A stretch of 64,000 nt of DNA. Source: Candidatus Thorarchaeota archaeon (lineage in GTDB: Archaea; Asgardarchaeota; Thorarchaeia; Thorarchaeales; Thorarchaeaceae). The first letter of the stretch is position 1, and each line of letters opens with the position of its first letter. Below the pieces are notes generated by a model. The model was not told where the DNA came from. It ran no database searches and worked only from the letters and a program-made list of their open reading frames with translations. Location of the stretch: contig JAGSHN010000027.1 of the NCBI GenBank assembly GCA_029855935.1, positions 62,001 through 126,000 of the forward strand, written 5' to 3'. This document shows, one piece after another, positions 8,876-17,500 of this stretch. The position numbers and the translations under genes are program-made.

Positions 8876-10099
8876 CTAGTCTTCGTATACCTCAAAGTGA
8901 AATCCGTGGTCTTCGAGACTAGACAGCAGACTGTCGAGGGCCCTCTTGTCCGGAACCTCCAGCACCATCGTGAGCTCTGCTTTGTTGGGAGCAATGTCGG
9001 GGTCCGCACGGTCGTGAGTGATCTCTATCACATTCACGCCTGAGCCAGACACCACATCGATGATCCTGTTCAGAGTGCCCACCCTGTCAAGGATGACTCC
9101 GCGCAATCGCACTGACCGACCCAAGCGGAACAGCTCCTTGTCGACGATACGCCCGAGCAGGCTCATATCGATGTTGCCGCCAGAGAGGACGGCAACGGCC
9201 TTCTTCCCCTTGACGTCAATCTTTCCGAACTGGAATGCCGCGAGGCCGACAACCCCTGCTGGTTCCACGACCGTCTTGGCCCTCTCCAGAAGCAAGAACA
9301 GGGTCCGTGTGACCTCGAACTCGCTCACTGTCACGACGTCTGTGAGAAGGTCACGAGCAATCTGGAGCGTGAGCTCCCCTGGCTGCTTCACGGCAATTCC
9401 GTCACATATCGTGTCGAGAGACTCGGCCCGAACAATCTTGCCTGCATGAAGCGAGGCCCGCATCGCAGCCGCACTCTCGGCCTCCACTCCGTATACCTCG
9501 ACCTCTGGGCGGAGATGCTTGGCCGCTATCGCGATTCCTGCTGCTAGACCACCACCGCCTACGGGAACGGCGATCACGTCCACGTCAGGGAGTGCCTCAA
9601 GTATCTCTAGCCCAATCGTGCCCTGACCAGCTATGACGTGCTCATTGTTGAACGGGTGGATAAATGTCGCTCCCGTCTCCCGAGCGATCTCGCGGGCCTT
9701 GGCCAGCGCCTCGTCGAACACAGCCCCGTGCAGGACGACATTGGCACCGTAGCCACGTGTTGCCTGGACCTTGGCGATGGGTGAGAACACAGGCATCACA
9801 ATTGTTGACTTGATGCCGAGCCTCGTTGCGGCGTAGGCAACGCCCTGAGCGTGGTTACCTGCGGATGCAGCAATGACTCCAGCCTCTCTCTCGCCCTCCG
9901 TGAGCTTGCTCATCGCGTATGTTGCTCCACGGACCTTGAACGAGCCCGTCTTCTGCAGATTCTCAAGCTTGAGGTAGATGTCACCCTCGGTCATTCGACT
10001 GAATGTGGTCGAGAGATCGAGCGGTGTGTTCTTCGCAATTCCTCTCACCGTGTCTCTCGCACGCTCAATCTCCGCAAACATCCTCTCGTAGTCTACCAT
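8876..10099 (-). CDS. Threonine dehydratase (threonine ammonia-lyase) with C-terminal ACT domain
   Basis: 407 residues. This PLP enzyme deaminates L-threonine to 2-oxobutyrate and ammonia, either for isoleucine synthesis or for catabolism. The PLP lysine is Lys55 in GSFKVRGA; the Gly-rich phosphate loop is VPVGGGGLAAG; AASAGNHAQGVAYAA is the substrate loop. Residues after about 330 (VRLRGVILDRVGTLNRIIDVV) form one ACT-type regulatory domain, the layout of the shorter ilvA/tdcB type found in archaea and Gram-positives. The ATG at 10099 is preceded by a weak purine run (GGAGAGGCGCTCCA). Feedback control by an amino acid through ACT is likely but not shown. Serine dehydratase activity is a possible alternative. 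Confidence 0.92.
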   Translation of the reverse strand: MVDYERMFAEIERARDTVRGIAKNTPLDLSTTFSRMTEGDIYLKLENLQKTGSFKVRGATYAMSKLTEGEREAGVIAASAGNHAQGVAYAATRLGIKSTIVMPVFSPIAKVQATRGYGANVVLHGAVFDEALAKAREIARETGATFIHPFNNEHVIAGQGTIGLEILEALPDVDVIAVPVGGGGLAAGIAIAAKHLRPEVEVYGVEAESAAAMRASLHAGKIVRAESLDTICDGIAVKQPGELTLQIARDLLTDVVTVSEFEVTRTLFLLLERAKTVVEPAGVVGLAAFQFGKIDVKGKKAVAVLSGGNIDMSLLGRIVDKELFRLGRSVRLRGVILDRVGTLNRIIDVVSGSGVNVIEITHDRADPDIAPNKAELTMVLEVPDKRALDSLLSSLEDHGFHFEVYED

Positions 10100-10216
10100 T
10101 GGAGCGCCTCTCCGATATCATCTGTCTGGGCAGTGTAAGTACTTTGTCCCTATAAGATACCGGGGAGACTGGGCATCAGGCTTCAGACTGAACATTTTCT
10201 GCGCTCTCAGTGCAAG

Positions 10217-10226
10217 ACATAAAACC
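10217..10226 (+). promoter_or_regulatory. Candidate TATA box of the beta-helix surface protein gene
   Basis: ACATAAAACC lies about 65 bases before the ATG at 10288, leaving room for a leader that carries the strong SD GAGGAGGTG. Only moderately AT-rich. Confidence 0.35.
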
Positions 10227-10287
10227 AGATGTCGAGTGATGAGAAGACGCTGCAACCACGACCATTCGAGGAGGTGCAATACCCACA

Positions 10288-13116
10288 ATGTCATCATATC
10301 GTTCAACAACAGTTGCTATGATGCTTCTGCTCACGCTCATGCTCACCTCGATAATGCTCCCAAGCGCGGTTGCGACGGGGACCGGGGCGTGGCCCCCGCC
10401 AGCGAGCGGCACTTGGCTGATCAACGTCCCCACAGTGGTGAGCGACGAGAATATAACTCTCCAGGGCGACATGATTGTCAACAGCACGGCATTGTTCGTG
10501 AACACGACCATCACGTTCGCCTCAACAGCGTCAACGCACTATAGGCTTGATGTCACCAAGTTTGGCACGCTGACGATGATCAACTGCACGCTTCGCGCAC
10601 AGAACGCGGCCTTTCCGTACTACGTCCGCATCTACGGGACGACCATACTGAATCAGACTGTCGTTCGGAATGCCGGCTATAGTTACGGAAGCTACGGCGA
10701 CAGAACTGGCCTGTGGATCAACACGAACGACACCGTGAGGATTGCCGACTCGGTGTTCGAGAATGTATACTATGGCGTGTTCGCCTACCATTCGATGAAT
10801 ATCTTGATGAGTAATCTCTCAATCACGGCAGACAGTACCGCCGGCACTGCTATTGTTCTCCAGTACAGCTCTGCGCAGATGACAGATCTCGACCTCTCGG
10901 GACAGCACGGTCTGAGGATACAGACGGGACAGGACATCAGTGCGGAGAGCGTAGTGTCAACAGGCGTTGTCTATGCTCTTGAGATTCGGGAGTCAGACAA
11001 CGTGACAGCCAGCGGGCAGTTCTCGTCGACGAACAGCTACTTGAGTGTAAAGGACTCCAACGACGTCACTCTGCACGACAGCGTTGTGACCTCAACGAGC
11101 AGCTACGGGATGTACGTCACAGGGACCACATCGCTGACAATCACCGGAGTGAACGTGACCGGTCACCTCGTAGGTGTGTACCTGTATGACTCCAGTTCCG
11201 TCGATATCGCGTCATCGAGAGTGGACGCAGAAGGGAACCACGGAATACAGGCCACGTTCGGCTGCAGTGACATCACCATCACAGACACCACGGTGAACAG
11301 TCCAGTGCAGGCACTCTCCCTGGACAATAGCAGTGTAATCTACGTCTCAGACGTAACTCTCACCAGCGACACCACTGCGGTCTCGGCGACGAACGTGACA
11401 CATCTGACACTGCTCGACTCTACCATCAGCGGCACCACGAGCGTGCGGCTGGAGGACACAAGCGCAGTCAACCTCACACGCGGCGAGTGGACCGCCGACG
11501 ATCTCGGCCTGCTGATGTTCTCATCGTCGGGCGTCGTGGCGTCGGGAATGAGTATCACATCCAACAGGACCGTTGCAGTCTACGATTCGTGGAACCTGAT
11601 GTTCTCTGACATCAACTTCCATTCTCAGGTTCTCGGCGTCCAGCTGACCAATGTGTCACAGAGCGCGCTCACCGGGTTGAGCGGAGGCGTCGAGGCGGGG
11701 ACCGCCCTCAACCTGATGAATGTCACTACAGTCCTCGTGAACGCATCCAACGTGTGGGGTGGCGAGGCGGGTCTAATCGTGGCCAACTCAACTCACGTCA
11801 CGACAATACAGTCCCACATCACTGGCGACGAGGTCGGCGTCCTGCTGTCCAATAGTACGGATGTCGTCCTGTCTGACCTGTCGGTCGTAGCCAACGACAA
11901 TGCGATCGTCTTCGATAGCGCAAACGACTCCTATCTTGTGGACAGTACAGTCTTCTCGTCATCCAGCTTTGGGATCCGGGTGGTCTCCTCACGGAACAAC
12001 ACTATTGTCCACAACTCGGTAGAGAACTGCACTCTCTACGGAATCGTCGTGACCGAGTCCACCGACAACCTGTTCTACCTGAACTACCTTCGGAACAACA
12101 ACAACAATGAAACTCAGGTTGCAGACGATGGGAATGACAACAGCTGGGACAACGGTACCATTGGCAACTGGTACTGTGACTATGATGGACCGGACCTTGA
12201 CCACGATGGGATTGGCGACGAGCCCTACCTCGTGGGCGAGAATGCAACTGACAGGTTCCCAATCGTAGTCGACGCCGACAACGACAGCATCAATGACTAT
12301 GGAGAGAGTCTATACTTTGGCACAGACCCGTTGATGAACGACACTGACGGCGATGGTATCACTGATGGCATTGAGGTGTTCGTTCTCGGCTCCAACCCGA
12401 ACGACAATGACACCGACAACGATGGTATGCCGGATGGCTGGGAGTACCAGTATCAGCTCAACGTGACCCGTGCCGATGCGGATGAGGATGCTGATGGCGA
12501 TGGGTTGACGAATCTCCAAGAGTATCAGCTGGGGACAGATCCTACTATCGCCGATACCGATGGTGATGGCATGCCTGACGGTTGGGAGGTCGAGAACGGA
12601 CTCAATCCGTTCGCTAACGATGCGGACACCGACAACGACTCTGATGGACTCACTGCAGCACAGGAATATGCAGCATCGACCAACCCCAACAATGCAGACA
12701 CCGATGGCGATGGGATGCCTGATGGCTGGGAGGTCGCGAACGGCCTTGACCCACTGATCAATGATGCCGACGATGATGCAGACAGCGACGGTCTGACCAA
12801 CAGGGAAGAGTTCCAACAGGGCACCTCTCCGCAGACTGCCGATACCGACGGAGATGGAATTGACGATGGACCCGAGGTTCACGCGCTGGGAACGGACCCG
12901 CTCAGCACTGACACCGACGGCGATGGTGTCGACGACAAACAGGAACTCGACAACGGCACCGACCCGCTTCTGTGGGACACGGATGGCGACGGGATGAGCG
13001 ATGCGACGGATCCGCTGCCAACAATCAACAACGTACTGCTGGCCGGAGGCGTCTCTGGAGTGGTCATCATAGTCATTGTCTTGGCCCTGTACCTCCACCG
13101 GAGGAGAGGCCGCTAG
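10288..13116 (+). CDS. Large surface protein: beta-helix repeats, calcium-binding repeats, C-terminal anchor
   Basis: 942 residues. It has a signal peptide ([21 protein letters not shown]), then from about 60 to 640 a right-handed parallel beta-helix built of about 22-residue turns rich in Asn, Ser, Thr and short aliphatic strands, similar to NosD/CASH-type proteins. Residues 660-910 hold about eleven acidic units of the [12 protein letters not shown] type (thrombospondin type 3/dockerin-like calcium sites), followed by a membrane helix ([12 protein letters not shown]) and the tail HRRRGR. Many NxS/T sites suggest heavy glycosylation. The fold points to a calcium-stiffened cell-surface stalk with a carbohydrate-facing or adhesive beta-helix; an enzymatic role such as polysaccharide lyase cannot be excluded but no catalytic residues were identified. 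The ATG follows GAGGAGGTG, and a terminator follows at 13158. Confidence 0.88.
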   Translation: MSSYRSTTVAMMLLLTLMLTSIMLPSAVATGTGAWPPPASGTWLINVPTVVSDENITLQGDMIVNSTALFVNTTITFASTASTHYRLDVTKFGTLTMINCTLRAQNAAFPYYVRIYGTTILNQTVVRNAGYSYGSYGDRTGLWINTNDTVRIADSVFENVYYGVFAYHSMNILMSNLSITADSTAGTAIVLQYSSAQMTDLDLSGQHGLRIQTGQDISAESVVSTGVVYALEIRESDNVTASGQFSSTNSYLSVKDSNDVTLHDSVVTSTSSYGMYVTGTTSLTITGVNVTGHLVGVYLYDSSSVDIASSRVDAEGNHGIQATFGCSDITITDTTVNSPVQALSLDNSSVIYVSDVTLTSDTTAVSATNVTHLTLLDSTISGTTSVRLEDTSAVNLTRGEWTADDLGLLMFSSSGVVASGMSITSNRTVAVYDSWNLMFSDINFHSQVLGVQLTNVSQSALTGLSGGVEAGTALNLMNVTTVLVNASNVWGGEAGLIVANSTHVTTIQSHITGDEVGVLLSNSTDVVLSDLSVVANDNAIVFDSANDSYLVDSTVFSSSSFGIRVVSSRNNTIVHNSVENCTLYGIVVTESTDNLFYLNYLRNNNNNETQVADDGNDNSWDNGTIGNWYCDYDGPDLDHDGIGDEPYLVGENATDRFPIVVDADNDSINDYGESLYFGTDPLMNDTDGDGITDGIEVFVLGSNPNDNDTDNDGMPDGWEYQYQLNVTRADADEDADGDGLTNLQEYQLGTDPTIADTDGDGMPDGWEVENGLNPFANDADTDNDSDGLTAAQEYAASTNPNNADTDGDGMPDGWEVANGLDPLINDADDDADSDGLTNREEFQQGTSPQTADTDGDGIDDGPEVHALGTDPLSTDTDGDGVDDKQELDNGTDPLLWDTDGDGMSDATDPLPTINNVLLAGGVSGVVIIVIVLALYLHRRRGR
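12271..13020 (+). repeat. Calcium-binding repeat region inside the surface protein gene
   Basis: About eleven copies of an acidic motif with the pattern DxDxDGxxDxxE. Three copies share [12 protein letters not shown] almost exactly, separated by longer spacers ending in NP or DP. At DNA level the GATACCGATGGCGATGG-type strings recur, making this stretch prone to recombination and misassembly. The opposite strand is open for 262 codons because of the repeat composition; that frame is not a gene. Confidence 0.8.
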
Positions 13117-13157
13117 ACCTCAAGCCAGACAGACAACTATCCATCTGGGTTGCCAAC

Positions 13158-13194
13158 AAGGGTGGCGTATACCACCCTTCGCGGCTCTTTTTCT
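13158..13194 (+). terminator. Hairpin and T-run after the surface protein gene
   Basis: AAGGGTGG (13158-13165) pairs perfectly with CCACCCTT (13172-13179) around CGTATA and is followed by GCGGCTC and a T-run at 13188-13192. It lies 42 bases after the stop at 13116. Confidence 0.65.
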
Positions 13195-13291
13195 TAGTAG
13201 CTAGGACGAGAGGAAAACCGCACTCCATGTCCACACGCGACTACAGCGTTGAGCTGGCCGTGCCCGCTCGCCGCACGAAATGGGATGTTCC

Positions 13292-14124
13292 TCAGCAAGC
13301 GACAAACCCTTGGAAATCAGGATGGTCGAAGAATCGAACGCGACTAAATCTGTCGTAGTCCTCGTCTGACATTCCGACTTTCAACGCCAGTGAAACAGCC
13401 ACACGCTCCATCGGCGTAAGGTCGCCGCTGGGAGCCTTCTCAACCATAGAAACATCGCGTCCGTAAAAGTATGCCACTCTGGCGTCACGTGCGAGCTTTT
13501 CGCGGATGCCAAACTTGGTCAGTATCAGCATCACGATTTCGTCCTCCGAGAGCGGTAGCTCGCTCTTTGAATCGGCGTTGAACCAGAAGATGGCCCACTT
13601 CAGACCACCAGTCGAGCTTCGCTCGTGAGGCGACAGTATATCGTCAACATGGTTTACCACATAGAAGACAGCCCCGATGAGCACAGTCCCAAGCAGAGCC
13701 GCGGGCGCCACGAATGGAAAAACATCCAGATTGGCAGTGAAGAACAGCGCGCCGAAGTTTCCGAGAGCGATGAGGAAGAGTATGCACCAGACACACGTGA
13801 CATCATCACCGCTCATGGCGGAGCCACCCAGACAGAGAAGCGCAAAAACGCAATCGGCGACCAAGACAATAACTGAAACAATCTCCCCGAAACCGAGGAG
13901 ATTGGCCAGCACATAGCCAGGATAGAGGACGATTCCAGCGCCATATCAAGAGCAGGAGGGCCCTCGAATCCGCCTATTATTCGCGACAACGACACATACA
14001 GAAACAGCAAGGACACGAGAGTCAAGAGAATCCCCCGACTCTTCAAGTACTCCTCTGCCTCATATGTAACCACGGAATACACCCCATAATGGTACCCTAC
14101 AGGATATCCGAGTATGCCCACCAA
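13292..14124 (-). CDS. Multi-pass membrane protein with an apparent frameshift
   Basis: Two overlapping frames on the minus strand appear to be one gene. The upstream frame (from TTG/GTG at 14124/14121) encodes a region with a membrane helix, GILLTLVSLLFLYVSLS, to about 13945. The downstream frame, open from just after a TGA at about 13944, continues with YGAGIVLYPGYVLANLLGFG, further helices (IVSVIVLVADCVFALLCLG; CILFLIALGNFGALFF; FVAPAALLGTVLIGAVFYVV) and a soluble tail to 13292. Each half lacks what the other has, and a one-base shift near 13940-13950 joins them into about 275 residues with five to six helices. If the shift is an assembly error, the gene is intact; otherwise a product of about 206 residues could begin at GTG 13912. 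No family was recognised. It sits between the beta-helix gene and the giant membrane protein. Confidence 0.55.
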
Positions 14125-14541
14125 GGAATATGTTTCTATTCTGTGTTTACAGATATCTGCCCGTGCAGAGTTTCACGACACTGAAGAGGAGTTAACTGTT
14201 TGGAGAGGCGAACACCACAGTGGTCAATTCAGTGGTTCTTTCTGCAATCACTATGAGAGAAGCGACAGCACCACCAAGAACAACGGATGCTCATTAGGCA
14301 CACGTCTTGCAGAAACTCCCTCTTTCCAAGCGTTCTCGCAGAGTCTCGTACACCATCGTCACGCCGTGAGATCCTGATACTAGGCGGTAGTGGCATCGGA
14401 AGCGTTAGCGCCTGCGATGGCCGCGAACGGTGTAGGTTGAATTGCTGGCGTCAAGCCCGAACAGTAGTCGCACAAACAGCCGCCTTGACCTCAGGCAGGG
14501 TAACCACAATGAATCTACCATAGAGAGATTTTTCAGTACCG
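14125..14541. other. Intergenic region, 417 bases, no gene seen
   Basis: Lies between the stop of the giant membrane protein and the start of the frameshifted membrane protein, both reading leftward, so it should hold the latter's promoter. A minus-strand AT-rich run near 14125-14140 (AACATATTCC) is adjacent to its start. Open frames here look random. No hairpin with a T-run was seen. Confidence 0.4.
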
Positions 14542-17500
14542 CTACGCACGATCCGGGTACAACAACAGTGTTTCAGCGAGAAGACCCGATAGATACACGT
14601 CTGTAGTGAATGGTCTAGACAGTATCTCAGGATGATGCATAGCAATTTTCTCGCGGTCCGAAAGCTCCTTTAGCGACGGAATGTTGTATAATCTTAGAAT
14701 CTCCGCTACCGCATTGCACCAAATCGTCGACTCGAAGAAAGGTCCTGCTTCCGCCTCAAGGCTACGGAGCTCCTGAACCCTGAAATCTTTCAGGCGCTCG
14801 AAGTTTTGAACAATCCTACGATGGAGAAACTTGGGCAACGTCAAATCTCCTTCTTTGTCGGGCCTGTACTTCCAACTCCATAGATAGATAGACACGCGTT
14901 TCTCTTCGCATTTCCTGTCGAGAAACTGCTGAATTTTCTTCAGTAGATCTTTTGTCACTCCCTTGCGAGCAAACGTGGTGGACAATTCAGAACACCTACC
15001 CCCCTCATTGGTGAGAATCTTTTCTGCCTTATCCCGTAGCTGACTCAGACACCTGGGCAACAGACTCTTCGTCCCAGCGTGCCTGAACCAGTGGTAGAAA
15101 GGATTATCGGTACTGTTCTTGTTCCGACGAAACACGGAAGAAGCTGGACATAAACCACAGGATGTTTCGGAATCCTTATCCAAGACACGGCACGGGTTGT
15201 CATCAGCGAAAGCGAACACAAGAGAAACTCTGGTCACATATTCATCAACTAGGGCATACTCGTAGAGTCGTTTGAGAAACGAGGCGACATCTTCTGCCAG
15301 CTGTTGATCTCTCTCCGTTACCTTCTCTCGTCTACTCTCTGAGAGCTGGGTAACGAGCTGGACAAGTTCAGCGATGTTTCGCAACTGGGCCTCATGAATC
15401 AGAACTCTCACGTTGCTCCTTGCAATTCTACATCGGAAGTCATCGCACGAATGGTAGAAGGTCTTGCGTCTGAGCAGGATTGCCGGACTGTCAGTCTTGA
15501 CGGAACCACGGGAGCGGCCCAGCTTGAGCTTGGACGCGGCCCTGAACAGTGTTTCCAATGCAAGAAATGTGGCACCGGGAAAGTTCTGAAGGCAAAGGCG
15601 GACTTCTGCTAGGGCACGCACCTTTCGCTCCAGCCCACGCTTCGTGCCTCTGGCCCTCGTCCGGGTCTGATACGTCGTGTTTCGCCCTATCCATTTTGCC
15701 CCTCGCGTCCACCTCGGTCTGAGGTATCCCTTGCTCCACCCCGTCCCTCTTGCCCCTCTCATCCACCTCGGTCTGAGGTATCCCTTGCTCCACCCCGTCC
15801 CTCTTGCCCCTCTCATCCACCTCGGTCCGGCGTGTTTCCGTGGAGGAAGTACATGGACAACCTCGAACTCATTCTTTCCGAGGAGAGAGAGAACTTCGTT
15901 GGCAAGAAACTCCCACAGGTCTGCGTTCCAATAGGGGATAATCATCAGTGACTCAAAGACATCTTTGGGTTCTATCGTGGGTTCTTCAGTACCATTCAGA
16001 GTCGAAGCAGAGCTAATCTCTATCTCGGATTCTTCAGTGCCATTCGAATCTGAGCGTTGCTTCGACCCTTCAGCAGGCACCATACCAGAGAGCTCCAAGT
16101 ATGAGAAGCGTCTCGGCTCGTGTCGTTCGGACGTATTGCTGCCTCGGAGAGGCGCCACATCCGGGTACGCAAGGATGTACGAGATGTCAACTGACCGTTG
16201 GAAATTTATTTCGGGCGCTGGACCACCAGTTGGGCCTTTGGATCTACCTGTTGAGGGCTTCTTCGTGGGTCTCGTTGAACTATGAGTCGCGACTCCGGAC
16301 GGGTCCGTAGCCAGACCCCCGCGCAAAGCGAGTGGACACAAAGATCGCTCCGGACAGTTGACCTCTTGAGTGCCGACTAAACGACCAATTGTGTCGATCA
16401 ACAACCCTTGCGCATGTTCGTCGGTCGAACGAACAGAAATCCGGTGGATTGGGCCACTATCATTGCAGGCAACGTTCTGCGGACGGAGGATGGCTGCAGC
16501 CGTAAGCATAAAGTGTGAATGCCTAGCATCGCGACTATGAAACTGCTTTTTCCCGGACTCCTCATCACGGACCGCCAGTCCGTGGGACCGTGGACAGTAT
16601 TGTGCCGAAACGTGGGAGAGATCGAGTTTCAGAACGTCACCCGCCCTCACCCGACCACGAGCACGTTTGTTGCGGGCTAGGCCGGTCGGGTCTCCGTAGT
16701 GACAGAGTGCATCAAGGATACTCGTCAGCACACCGGGGTAGTCATCTACACAGAGATCCATTGAGAACGAAGGGCCAAGTGACAAGTCATAGACACCTTT
16801 GTTACTGACCGGAATCCTTACGGGCTCGGGCCCGCCACGGGCTGACAGCACCGCTCCAACGATGGACCCAAAGCTATGCCTAGGAACGTACGACAATGCG
16901 ACGCTATTGAATGCCATCCCCCAATAGAACGCCAGAGTGTCGCCTCTGTTGTTGCCACTCCCACCGCCTCCGCGCAATTCCAACCAGCGTTTTGAGAACC
17001 GGCCCAGAAGAGAAACCACTTCGTCGCTTTCATAGCCTGACAGACCGACTATTATGCTAGGAACAGAAACGCCGTTCTGGGTGTTTCTCGACCTTTCGGA
17101 ATACCTTAGCAAGTCATAGAGATAGAGAAGGTTTGTTCTAGAAGATCCGGTGGATACCACGACAACATTCGGCTTGACAATGTCCAACAGTTCCCTTAGG
17201 GAATAGATGCCATCATGAGGGGTAAGATGCGCTGTACACGTGAAACTCAAAGAGTTTCCAATCTCAGAACCGAAATGTAAACTCCACTTATACTTCTCGC
17301 CCCTAGAATCCTTCTCGCCCCTAGAATCCTTCTCGCCCCTAGAAGAAGTAGACTGTCCGGTCTCGGCAGACTTGTAGAGATAAGGCCTCTGGCTTTCGTC
17401 ATCGGTAACTATGTGAACATCCAGTGGGCATGTCTGGCCCCCTTCAATACTAATTCCTTCTCTCACCAGACCAACACAAAGACTGTGAAGCATAAAGCGA

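Noticed and set aside
12310..13098. 262-codon antisense frame
   Set aside because: Open only because the DxDGD repeat composition avoids stops on the other strand; its translation is a repeat shadow.
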